Made by a program: the position numbers and the translations under genes. Source: Cutibacterium granulosum (lineage in GTDB: Bacteria; Actinomycetota; Actinomycetes; Propionibacteriales; Propionibacteriaceae). Taken from it: a DNA stretch of 64,000 bases. Numbering within the stretch: the first letter of the stretch is position 1; each line of letters starts with the position of its first letter. This document shows positions 54,730-63,432 of this stretch, piece by piece. Location: positions 62,001 to 126,000 of the forward strand of contig NZ_LT906441.1 of the NCBI RefSeq assembly GCF_900186975.1, written 5' to 3'. A model generated the notes under the pieces. That model did no database searches. It saw only the letters and a program-made list of their open reading frames with translations, and was not told the origin of the DNA.

Positions 54730-55476
54730 TCACTCACCGAACTGATTCTTGCGTCGAGCCCTGGCCGCAAGAGTGCCGCCAATCCCCAACAGGACCAGCA
54801 CGCCACCGAGGACCCCGGTACCGGCAATCCCGAGGGTGTCGATGAGATCGGAGCCGGTGCGCGGCAGGTTCGGTCGCGCAGGAGGGATGGATGGCGGGGC
54901 AGCGGGACTGGTTGGTGGCAGAGTGGGTGCAACGCTGACGCTGGGAACCGTCTTGGCCCAGATGGTTGCGTCGCACTTCCAGCCATCGACATCGGCCATC
55001 GGGGCGGTGACCACGAAGTCGGCCACGCCCGGGTTCAGTTGACCTGCAATGTGCGGCGGGGTGACCGTCACCAAGTACACACCAACCGAGAGACCGTTGA
55101 ACCGGACGGTCTTGTCCTGGCCGGTGACGTGCTTCTCGGGAAGCGGCGACACACCGGCCTTGCGTGCGGACTCGGGGGTGAGCTTCTGGATTGTGTCCCA
55201 CTGTGAGGGATCCTTCACGTCAAGACCCTTGACGCGCGAGAGACTGAACGTGTAACCAGAGCCATCACCATACGGATACGTCCCCTCCGCAGCAGGATCG
55301 GGATTGTGCTCCGGTAACACAATCCTCAAATTCGCCGTCTTACAGGAAATGTCCTTGGGGTCCGTGTCATCCGCCCCACCAACTGGCGCAGCGATGGCCG
55401 ACGTCGCCGCACCGACGACGCAACCCAGCGACAGGCAACCTGCGAGGAGGCGCCTGCTCAATCGGTACCTATTCAT
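54730..55476 (-). CDS. LPRTG minor/basal pilin
   Basis: 248-residue cell-wall protein: signal peptide about 1-30, a Cys-containing SpaB-like domain (SCKTANLRI, VSLYLVTV-like GVYLVTVTPPH), a Pro-rich stalk, LPRTGSD near residue 205, a hydrophobic helix and a basic tail. The short length and Pro-rich linker before the sorting motif are typical of basal pilins that link the shaft to peptidoglycan. Start at 55476 chosen for the signal peptide; longer frames lack one. Confidence 0.83.
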   Translation of the reverse strand: MNRYRLSRRLLAGCLSLGCVVGAATSAIAAPVGGADDTDPKDISCKTANLRIVLPEHNPDPAAEGTYPYGDGSGYTFSLSRVKGLDVKDPSQWDTIQKLTPESARKAGVSPLPEKHVTGQDKTVRFNGLSVGVYLVTVTPPHIAGQLNPGVADFVVTAPMADVDGWKCDATIWAKTVPSVSVAPTLPPTSPAAPPSIPPARPNLPRTGSDLIDTLGIAGTGVLGGVLVLLGIGGTLAARARRKNQFGE

Positions 55477-55499
55477 CCCGATCACTCTTCCCCATCTCA

Positions 55500-56402
55500 T
55501 CAATTCAAACTCTTGGCGGAGCGTTTCCTGGACGCCCTCATCGCCAGAACCAGCAGCAGAAGTGCCACCATCGCTCCGAGGCCGAACAGCCACATCCACA
55601 GCTGGCCGGGTAAGCCCCGTCCACCACTGGCCTTCTCAGGTGCATCATAGGGCACTCGTTTGGCGTGAACGAGCAGTCGGTGCGAGTTCACCCCATATGG
55701 CGTGCACGTGATGAGTGTCACCGTGTCTTGGCCAGGTTGTGCCCTGAGACTGTCAATCTTGTCTGGCAGCACGACCTCGATGTTGTAGACCTTGTAACGC
55801 AGTTTTCTGTCATAGACGTCTATGTATATGGAATCGCCAACCTTGACGTCCTTGAGGTTGTCGAAAAGTGTCGCGGACTTGAGACCAGTATGGCCGGTCA
55901 GCACTGCGTGGGTTCCCTTACCCCCCACCGGAAGGTCCGAGCCGTACAGGTGCCCTATCCCCTTCGCCAGCACATCGTCACTCGTGCCGTGGTAGACCGG
56001 CAGATCGGCATCAATCGATGGGATCCGCAACCGAGCCATCACGTCGAAGAGGTTGAGCTGTGACAGATAGTCCCGGTAGGCAGTGTTGGCACCCGTGTCG
56101 TCGTGGCTCCACGGATCGAGAATCGGTACGCCAGCACGGTGCCGATTGTATTCATCGGCCCGCTTGAGCTGTGCATGCATGGCAGACATGTCACCCTTGT
56201 CCACCAGACGCGAGTACTCATCGGCAGCACGCTTCTCCATCCAGTTGTTGAACGCCGTCGACACGACGGGGTACAGAAGTATCGCGATACCGACGAGAAC
56301 GATCACCACCGATATCACACGTCGCCGTACCTGGCCCTTGGCCTTCCCGGTTGAACCCGATACGGGATCTGGCAACGCACGCCTCGGCTTTTGATGACCC
56401 AT
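55500..56402 (-). CDS. srtC: class C pilus sortase
   Basis: 300-residue pilin-polymerising sortase. It has an N-terminal helix (29-51), the class C lid motif DPW at 96-98, catalytic His171 (TGHTG), Cys233 (ITCTP) and Arg242 (NSHRL), and a C-terminal helix (265-287) followed by a basic tail. It should join the LPLTG of one major pilin to the YPK lysine of the next. Located after the major pilin, across a strong hairpin. Confidence 0.93.
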   Translation of the reverse strand: MGHQKPRRALPDPVSGSTGKAKGQVRRRVISVVIVLVGIAILLYPVVSTAFNNWMEKRAADEYSRLVDKGDMSAMHAQLKRADEYNRHRAGVPILDPWSHDDTGANTAYRDYLSQLNLFDVMARLRIPSIDADLPVYHGTSDDVLAKGIGHLYGSDLPVGGKGTHAVLTGHTGLKSATLFDNLKDVKVGDSIYIDVYDRKLRYKVYNIEVVLPDKIDSLRAQPGQDTVTLITCTPYGVNSHRLLVHAKRVPYDAPEKASGGRGLPGQLWMWLFGLGAMVALLLLVLAMRASRKRSAKSLN

Positions 56403-56474
56403 CGGACACCGTCACTTCATCATCGGCAAATTGACCACGCGCACACTTCGACTCCCATCACGACCGAAGCAGTG

Positions 56475-56522
56475 TGCCCCCGCCCCGGCGAGATCCAAGG
56501 GAGACCTCACCGGGGCGGGGCA
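56475..56522. terminator. attenuating hairpin between major pilin and sortase
   Basis: Arms TGCCCCCGCCCCGG and CCGGGGCGGGGCA (one bulged base) form a very stable stem 95 bases past the pilin stop. No T-tract follows on the minus strand, so partial termination, giving more pilin than sortase message, is plausible. Confidence 0.5.
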
Positions 56523-56616
56523 CCGGGGCATCACTCAGATGCACAGACCTTCGGATGTCCCGGTATGCACCACGCAGGGAAACAATACTTTCTTTCGATC
56601 AACCCAAAGGGGTGAA

Positions 56617-58302
56617 TCAGGCCTCGTTCTTGGAGCGACGGGCGGTGATCGTCAGACCACCGGCAATCACTGCCAAGCCGATGAGACCAAAGGTGAGGAC
56701 ACCCTTGCCACCGGTGAGCGGCAGCTTCGGCTTCACCTTGATGTTGACAACGTCCTTGCCAAACACCAAGTTGGTGCCGAAGCTCTTGTCAGCCTCACCA
56801 GGCTCGGTCGAGATCTCCTCAACGGTGCGATCAACTTCCTTTCCATCCACAGTCTTGGTCTTGATCTTCTTGATGTTGTTGACCTTGACCTCGAAGGGGA
56901 TCGGCTGATGAATGAGCTCGTAGCCCTCCGGGGCCTTGGTCTCGACCAGCTTGTACTTCACACTCTGGCTCTGGTCGAGCGCACTGTCATCGACGTAGTC
57001 ACCAACATGGATACCGTCAATGACGATCTGACCCTTGTCGTTGGAGGTCCATGTGTCCTCGCCGTTGACCTTGATCCCGGTGCACTTGGTGGTGTCGTTT
57101 CCATCATCCTTGCACAGCTTGAAAGTAGCACCCGGGAGGGGCGTGCCATCCTCATCAGTCTTGGTGATGTTCACCGTGCCCCATCCGGAGACGACAATGT
57201 TGGTATCCTCGGAACCCTTGGGAACATTCGGCTTGTCCGGGGTGGGGGGCTCGGTCTCGCCCTTGCCCTCACCTGTGTTCTTGAAGACCTGGGCCTGGTT
57301 GGCGATGAGGCCGGACTTCTCGACCTTCGGGGAGAAGCTCAGCTCAACCTGATCCGCAACACCGGCAACCTTGGCCGCCGCAATCTTGTCACGTCCAGAC
57401 TTGTCGATGTAGACGTACAGGAACTGACCCTTGCCATCGGCCTTGGGGTACACCTTCACCTGGTAATCGGTGTCGGCCACGAGCTTCTCTTTGCCGACCT
57501 TCACCGTGACGTCCTTGGCGTTAAGGCTCAGCTTCGGATCGAGCTGGTCGTAGAAGGCAAAGTCCTTGAGGTTGTAGTTGCCGTCCTTGTCCTTGGCCAC
57601 AGCCGGGATCGAAGAGGTGACCTTGTAGGTGATCTTGTCACCGACCTGCTTGCCCTTGTCCTCGACGACCTTCTCATTGGAGTTCACCGAGTTCTTCGGG
57701 TACACCCACACGCCGTAGTGACCGGCACCATCCTCGATCCACTTGTCGTTATTGGTGGGATCGGTGGTGGGCAGGAACACGAGGGACGGTGCAGCGGCGT
57801 TGAAGGTCTGGGCCTTGCCGTCGACCTTGCCGTGACTGTCGGTCTCCTGGAGCAGGTAGACACCGAGGTCCAGATCCTTCCAGTCGATCTTACCGTTTGC
57901 GTCGGTCTTCTCGGTCTTGACTTCCTCGACACCGTACTTGGCCGGGTCCGCCTTGATGTCCTTGGCCTGGAGCTTGGCAGCAGCCTTGAGCCCCTCGTTG
58001 GTGGTCAGGTCGATGGCCTTGCCGTCGGCATCCTTGGTGACCTTGCTCAGCTTGAAGGTGATTCCCTCAACCGGGTTGGCACCAACTTCCGTGGGAGTCC
58101 CGGTCGGGGCCGTGGATCCCTTGGAATCGTCATACTTGGTCAGGTGGATGTTGCCCTGGTAGCTGGTGTTGACAACCGATTTCTCCGAGTCGGGGTCGGC
58201 CGCCTGGGCACTGGACGCCCGTCCGCCGATGGCAAGCACCCCCGCCAGCATCAGAAGGGCAGCCAAGGTCAGCACCCCAGCTTGCCGAAGTTTTGCAACC
58301 AT
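56617..58302 (-). CDS. major pilin (SpaA/FimA-type backbone)
   Basis: 561-residue pilus shaft protein. Signal peptide about 1-35 (ASSAQA). The pilin motif GVWVYPKNSVN supplies the cross-linking lysine near residue 200, the E-box YKLVETKAPEGY is near 447-458, and the sorting signal LPLTGGKG near 528 precedes a hydrophobic helix and a basic tail. Repeated GxY/V ...ET or GATFKL motifs mark two or three Ig-like CnaB domains, likely with internal isopeptide bonds. ATG 58302 follows GGAGGAG. First gene of the five-gene pilus operon. Confidence 0.93.
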   Translation of the reverse strand: MVAKLRQAGVLTLAALLMLAGVLAIGGRASSAQAADPDSEKSVVNTSYQGNIHLTKYDDSKGSTAPTGTPTEVGANPVEGITFKLSKVTKDADGKAIDLTTNEGLKAAAKLQAKDIKADPAKYGVEEVKTEKTDANGKIDWKDLDLGVYLLQETDSHGKVDGKAQTFNAAAPSLVFLPTTDPTNNDKWIEDGAGHYGVWVYPKNSVNSNEKVVEDKGKQVGDKITYKVTSSIPAVAKDKDGNYNLKDFAFYDQLDPKLSLNAKDVTVKVGKEKLVADTDYQVKVYPKADGKGQFLYVYIDKSGRDKIAAAKVAGVADQVELSFSPKVEKSGLIANQAQVFKNTGEGKGETEPPTPDKPNVPKGSEDTNIVVSGWGTVNITKTDEDGTPLPGATFKLCKDDGNDTTKCTGIKVNGEDTWTSNDKGQIVIDGIHVGDYVDDSALDQSQSVKYKLVETKAPEGYELIHQPIPFEVKVNNIKKIKTKTVDGKEVDRTVEEISTEPGEADKSFGTNLVFGKDVVNIKVKPKLPLTGGKGVLTFGLIGLAVIAGGLTITARRSKNEA

Positions 58303-59009
58303 TGTGCACTCCTCCAATTCCCGGGCACATGCCCCCGTGAGGCTCACGAGATTTTGCAAGCACATGTACCCTGCACCGTGCAGTGTGCAGTCGAGACTTT
58401 ACGGCAGCAGGGGAGCAATGCGCAAGACTACGACGACATTCAACAGCAATGTTCCCGAGATTGTGGTGCCTCGAATGAGTTTGCCCGTGTGAGTTTGCCC
58501 GTGAAACGACTCATTTCCTTGGCATGGCAAATGAGTTGTCGATCTGACCGCACGCGTAGAGATCACGAGAGATGGCACGCACACGGTTGAACGAAAACAT
58601 CGCGGCCGTCGGCCCCATAGGGTGTCGGATTACGGACTGGCCACGAAGCAATGCACGTCGTCTGTCAACAGTAGCCAAACCCAGACCACACTACGAGGAA
58701 TCCGCAAACCTCGGGGCAGGAATCACCCTACGTCGCGACAAAAGCCCTACCAAGGGTAAGAAGGGTATGCGCATTCCATGGCGGGAACCTGACCATGACC
58801 GGGCTCCTTGACTTGACCCACTGCAACATCACTGACAGGCGACGACAAACCACCCATGATGTCGCCAGCCGCGATCACCTTCCTGACCCCACCAAGGCAA
58901 AGTCGATCGAGCCATCCCTCCCCCACTGCTCGCCTTGTGCTCGTGACGACGGCGGTACACTTGACTCCCTGATCGCGTCATGCTGCAAGTCCTTTGAGCT
59001 GTAACGTTC
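58303..59009. promoter_or_regulatory. 707-bp region upstream of the pilus operon
   Basis: No supportable gene. A weak promoter facing the pilin is TTGCGC (58425-58420) and TAAAGT (58401-58396). At 58477-58503 the 13-base word GAGTTTGCCCGTG occurs twice with 14-base spacing. ACTCATTT (58509-58516) and AAATGAGT (58529-58536) form an inverted repeat. TGAGTT therefore recurs three times, once more inverted, and looks like a regulator-binding cluster. Nothing is recognised from 58560 to 59009. Confidence 0.45.
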
Positions 59010-60338
59010 TCAAGCGCCCAGCCAGTCAGATCGGACGTCCGTGACCTTCAGGTAGCCTTGGCGATGACCCAGGAAGACACACACGTATCGATCCTGACCG
59101 ATGACGTCCACGTGATCCGTGGGCGGCGGGGAGCCGAAGGTCTTGGAACGGTAGTAGTCCGTCGGAGGCTCGGGATCGATGACGACATAGCGCTGATCGG
59201 GATCCAGCACGTACGGCAGGGTGGCGTCCGGCTGCACCCAACCGGGGTCCGGGTAGGCGGAGGCTTCCGGGAAGGCTCGTCCGTAGCCTGACGTGCGAGA
59301 GACCACCCTGACCGTCCGCGCCCCCGGTACGACACGTACCACGGGTTGTGCGACCGGATTGTGCAACCATGCCTTGGCACCGAGGTACCAGACTGCGATC
59401 CACTCGTCGTCCTGACCTCCGACCTCGGCGACAACATACTCGGCCCCCGTGTTGAGGCGGGCACCGACGTCGGAGGGTTCTGTCGTCGCCGGCCCCGGTC
59501 TGATGCCGATGTCGACAACGGCAGGAGCATCCTGCGATGGGGCCTGCCGGGCCGTCACGAAATTCAGTCCTGTGACGACCCGACCGTCGTAGACCTGGGT
59601 GTTGCTCGCGAAGTCCGGCAGGATCCTCACGACGTCACCGGGCTGGGGCTCGGCATCGGTCGTGCCGTCCGTGAGGGGACAGCCCAACAGCTCGAAATAC
59701 CGGGCCCAGTTCCAGTAGGGACCCGGATCCCAGTGCATCGTCTTGATGTGTTCGGTGTCGATCCCGGGGACCTCGTCATGACCGATGATGTGACCACGCG
59801 TCATCGGTACCGCGTACTTACGGCACAGGTGCCGGACCAGTGCCGCGCTGGAGCGGTACATGGCGTCCGTGTACCAGCTCATCCCCTCAACGGCCCTGCC
59901 TTCGTGCTCCAAGCCAGTGGCGTGCATGTTGTAGTACCAGTTTCCCGAGTGCCAGCCGACGTCTTGGGGATCCAGGTGCTGCGCAACGTGACCGTCGGAA
60001 GATCTCAGCGTATAGTTCCAAGCCAAGTAGCTCGGCGTCTGGACGAGCTTGATGGTGGTGTCGTACGTCTCCTCGGTGTCGTGGATGACGACCCTTGTCA
60101 ACAGGGGGCTGGAGGGCCGGTGGGCGATGTCATGGTTCCCGTACTTGGCCAGTCCCGGACCGTACTGCTCATACGGAGCGGGGATCCACTCGATCGGCAG
60201 ATCGTCGGGACCGTCGATCGGCGGCGCAGACACCTGCGACCCTGCGGGAGTGATGTCGCGCCCAAGACGTGCCACACGACCCGTGAGGGAGGAAAGTATC
60301 GTCATGAGGGTGAAGGAACGGCGGCTGATGTCAGTCAT
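59010..60338 (-). CDS. N-acetylmuramoyl-L-alanine amidase (Amidase_2), Tat-exported
   Basis: 442-residue zinc amidase that should cut the bond between muramic acid and the stem peptide. A twin-arginine signal SRRSFTL opens the protein (5-11), followed by a hydrophobic stretch. The Amidase_2 domain (about 75-215) has VVIHDTE (His86), GLEHEG (His145) and HWDPG (His202), the expected zinc ligands. The C-terminal half (220-442) consists of SH3-like repeats, for example TVRVVSRTSGYGR, that may bind the wall. It stands alone beside the pilus locus. Confidence 0.88.
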   Translation of the reverse strand: MTDISRRSFTLMTILSSLTGRVARLGRDITPAGSQVSAPPIDGPDDLPIEWIPAPYEQYGPGLAKYGNHDIAHRPSSPLLTRVVIHDTEETYDTTIKLVQTPSYLAWNYTLRSSDGHVAQHLDPQDVGWHSGNWYYNMHATGLEHEGRAVEGMSWYTDAMYRSSAALVRHLCRKYAVPMTRGHIIGHDEVPGIDTEHIKTMHWDPGPYWNWARYFELLGCPLTDGTTDAEPQPGDVVRILPDFASNTQVYDGRVVTGLNFVTARQAPSQDAPAVVDIGIRPGPATTEPSDVGARLNTGAEYVVAEVGGQDDEWIAVWYLGAKAWLHNPVAQPVVRVVPGARTVRVVSRTSGYGRAFPEASAYPDPGWVQPDATLPYVLDPDQRYVVIDPEPPTDYYRSKTFGSPPPTDHVDVIGQDRYVCVFLGHRQGYLKVTDVRSDWLGA

Positions 60339-60604
60339 CGGAGTACCCCCTACTATCGGTTAAGCCGCTCGTGAACCCAACCTGATGAAGTGTTCACAGT
60401 ACTTGTTATTCATTCTATGTTGACGGTATCGATACGTCCACCATCCGACGAAACTCATGCAGCATCCCCGCGAAATGGCTTTGGTATCTCGGACCGCACC
60501 CTGCAGCCTCCGTTTGATTGAACTCTGGCAGGGGCACGTTGGCAGCGCCCCCTACACCGGACCTTGCGAGGATCGGAGACGAGCTGCGCTGTGTTGTAGC
60601 AGCC

Positions 60605-61486
60605 TCACGCACCGACGGTGACACCCACCGCCAGACCCACCGCACACACCAGTTCGGCGATCCCAGTATTGCGCAGCGCCGGCACCAGGGCCATCCCCGT
60701 TGCCCTGGTGAGCATGGCATTGACCGGGGCCACGAGCGGCACGGCCATGACGAGGGCGAGCAGGCACCACCACGTCGTGAGGGCACCGACCCACACCACC
60801 CCTGCCAGGGCGACAACGATGAGCGCCAAGTAGAGGACGCGGGTGCCGGTGTGTCCGAGCCGGGTCGCCAAGGTGCGTTTGCCCGATTCGCGGTCCCCGT
60901 CGATGTCGCGCAGATTGTTGGAGACGAGCACGGCACAGGCCAGTGCACCGATGAGTACGGCTGTGAGCCAGGTCGCCGTGTTCACCCGATCGGTCTGGGT
61001 GTACGTCGTTCCCGTGACGGCCACCAGGCCGAAGAACACGAAGACGAAGATCTCACCCAGCCCCAGGTATCCGTAGGGATGTTCACCACCGGTGTAATAC
61101 CAAGCGGCTGCGACGCAGGCCACCCCGACGGTCAAGAGCCACCAGTGTCCACACAGCACGACGAGGATGAGGCCAGCGATTCCTGCTGCACCGAAACAGC
61201 CAAAGGCCGCCGCCTTGACGTGCTGCGGGTTGGCCACCCCCGAACCGACCAGACGCAGCGGCCCCACCCGGCCCGCACCATCGGCACCACGGATGCCATC
61301 GGAGTAGTCGTTGGCGAAATTGACGCCGATCACCAGGAAAAGAGCCACGAGCAGGGCAAGAAATGCCCGCAACAGAACCAATCCGTCCATGGCCGAGGCC
61401 ATGGCGGATCCTGCCACCACTGGTGCTATCGCCGTCGGCAGCGTTCTGGGCCGGGCACCCTCGATCCACTGTGCCTTCGTCGCCAT
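60605..61486 (-). CDS. menA: 1,4-dihydroxy-2-naphthoate polyprenyltransferase
   Basis: 293-residue UbiA-family membrane enzyme that attaches the polyprenyl chain to dihydroxynaphthoate in menaquinone synthesis. About eight or nine helices. The first Asp-rich motif NFANDYSDGIRG and the second NNLRDIDGDRESGKRT are intact. The N-terminal WIEGARPRTLPTAIAPV is typical of MenA. It diverges from the MFS gene. Confidence 0.94.
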   Translation of the reverse strand: MATKAQWIEGARPRTLPTAIAPVVAGSAMASAMDGLVLLRAFLALLVALFLVIGVNFANDYSDGIRGADGAGRVGPLRLVGSGVANPQHVKAAAFGCFGAAGIAGLILVVLCGHWWLLTVGVACVAAAWYYTGGEHPYGYLGLGEIFVFVFFGLVAVTGTTYTQTDRVNTATWLTAVLIGALACAVLVSNNLRDIDGDRESGKRTLATRLGHTGTRVLYLALIVVALAGVVWVGALTTWWCLLALVMAVPLVAPVNAMLTRATGMALVPALRNTGIAELVCAVGLAVGVTVGA

Positions 61487-61802
61487 GACGTCTCCTCACC
61501 CATTCCGGTTCGGGAATGTGACACCCGGGGCCCAATGGTTCCCCGGAACAGCATGTCTTCAGGACGACAATCATCCTCCCTGGGGGGAAAGTCACCAAGC
61601 GCGCTGGCCCATCGGAGGGCACCTGACATACCGCCAAGTCTCAACCCCATGCCTGGAACAGAGTTGATGTCACGGTCCGCATTCGACCGTCCTGCGCTGG
61701 AGAATTCTCCAGTGAGAGGAGTATCTCGGACAGCGCCCGGCAATGACGTAATGTTGCACCGTAAATGGTGATCACTCGCGCATTCATTGAAGGAACCGAC
61801 TG
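61487..61802. promoter_or_regulatory. menA-MFS divergent region with a perfect palindrome
   Basis: No gene. CTGGAGAATTCTCCAG at 61697-61712 is a perfect 16-bp palindrome about 90 bases before the MFS start and 210 before menA, well placed as an operator for the transporter. No clear promoter hexamers are seen. Confidence 0.5.
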
Positions 61803-63089
61803 ATGAGCAAGACGTTTGCCAGCATGGCCGTCCCGAATTATCGACGATATTTTGCTGGAACGATCCTGGCGAACACCGGACAGTGGATGTCGCGTACTGC
61901 TCAGTCATGGCTGGTTCTGGTGGTTCTCACCGACCACAATGCCTCTGCCCTGGGCTGGCTGATGGCTGCGGCCTTCACTCCGCTGCTGATCATCACCCCG
62001 TGGGCCGGAGCGTTGGCCGACAAGTATCCCAAGCGCAGGATCATGGTCCTCGCCCAGATTGTCATGTGCGTCGATGCCGCGATCCTCGCAACGCTCGTCC
62101 TCACTGGAACGGTACGGCTGTGGCACGTCTTCACCCTGGTGGCCATGGATGGTACGGCCACGTCCTTCTACAACCCGGCGATGCAGGCATTCGTCTCGGA
62201 GATCGTGCCGCTGTCGAAGCTTCCCAATGCCATCAGCCTCAACAGCGCCTCCTTCAATGGTGCCCGCATCCTGGGCCCCGGTGTTGCCGGTCTGCTCATC
62301 GCTGGGATTGGAACCGGATGGGTCATGGTCATCAACGTGGCCTGCTTCATCGGATTCATCACCACTCTGATCATGTTGCGTGCCGACCAGCTGCACCCCT
62401 CACCGCCTGTCCAGGGAAAGTCGAGCGTGCGTGATGGCGTCAAGTACGTCAGAGTGCGGTTCGATCTCAAGGTGCTGCTGGCCATCGGTTTCGTCATGGG
62501 CACCTTCGGCTTCAACTTCAACCTCTCCGACTCGCTCATGGCAACGGTGGGATTCGGTCGTGGTTCCGGCGAATACGGCCTGTTGGGCTCGATCATGGGG
62601 CTTGGTGCCATCGCAGCCGCCCTGGGATCGGCCCGCCGCAAGCCACGGATGCGCTGGGTGGAGCTGGCCCTCGTCGTCTATACCGTGAGCATGGGGCTGT
62701 CGGCCATCGCACCGAACTACTTTCTCTTCGCGCTGCTCAAGGTCCCGGTGGGTTGGGGAGCGGTCTCCACACTCATCGTCGCCAATTCGATGGTGCAGAC
62801 TTCGGTGTCACCGCAGATGCGTGGGCGTGTCATGAGCCTGTGGTCCACCCTCCTGCTGGGGGGTACACCATTCGTCTCCCCGGTGCTGGGGTGGATAGGT
62901 GACCAGTGGGGACCGCGATGGACGGTCGGGATACCGGCGATCATCATTGGGATGCTCTTCGTCGGTGTGACGGCCACCATCATGCACAACGACTCCCTCA
63001 AGGTGCGTTTCGACCCGCACAAGAAGGCCCCATGGCTACGCATTGAGCGTGGCCAGGTGACGGTCAACTACACCCAGGAGACTCGCTGA
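61803..63089 (+). CDS. MFS transporter, EntS/MFS_3-like
   Basis: 428-residue 12-helix transporter. The N-terminal YRRYFAGTILANTGQWMSRTAQSWLV is typical of the MFS_3 group of exporters. The loop between helices 2 and 3 has GALADKYPKRRIM (the MFS motif A form), and NPAMQAFVSEIVP and LNSASFNGARILGPGVAG follow, as in siderophore- or drug-export relatives. Preceded by GAAGGAACC. The substrate is unknown. Confidence 0.88.
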   Translation: MSKTFASMAVPNYRRYFAGTILANTGQWMSRTAQSWLVLVVLTDHNASALGWLMAAAFTPLLIITPWAGALADKYPKRRIMVLAQIVMCVDAAILATLVLTGTVRLWHVFTLVAMDGTATSFYNPAMQAFVSEIVPLSKLPNAISLNSASFNGARILGPGVAGLLIAGIGTGWVMVINVACFIGFITTLIMLRADQLHPSPPVQGKSSVRDGVKYVRVRFDLKVLLAIGFVMGTFGFNFNLSDSLMATVGFGRGSGEYGLLGSIMGLGAIAAALGSARRKPRMRWVELALVVYTVSMGLSAIAPNYFLFALLKVPVGWGAVSTLIVANSMVQTSVSPQMRGRVMSLWSTLLLGGTPFVSPVLGWIGDQWGPRWTVGIPAIIIGMLFVGVTATIMHNDSLKVRFDPHKKAPWLRIERGQVTVNYTQETR

Positions 63090-63432
63090 GGAATTGCCTG
63101 CGGCTCGCCTCAACCGCTGCGGGCCGTGGGCGCTGCCCCCAGTTCAGCACCAAACGGTCTCGGCACCAAGCAACATGGTGCGGTGTCACGTGGCACCGCA
63201 CCAGCTCGCCAGCCCGCACCCTGCCACTGGCCTCAGCACTGACGTCGCGTCGCCCTGGGCGTGCCGAGAATCGCCGAATTGCCGCTCCCCCAGCCGGGAT
63301 GCGTCCACGACGCTGTGCATCACCACCCCCACGAGTGGCAGATGAATGCATTTCAACCCGCACCACGCCAGGAAATGATTTTTGTGGTGTTCCAATACTT
63401 GGCGCGTGGCGAAAAGGTGGTTGACTGGGGGT
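63090..63432. other. intergenic region between MFS gene and dhaK
   Basis: No gene. Perfect 9-bp inverted repeat GGTGCGGTG (63177-63185) and CACCGCACC (63194-63202) is a likely terminator of the MFS transcript. The last 80 bases become AT-richer and should hold the dhaK promoter; GGTGG lies near the start codon. Confidence 0.45.
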
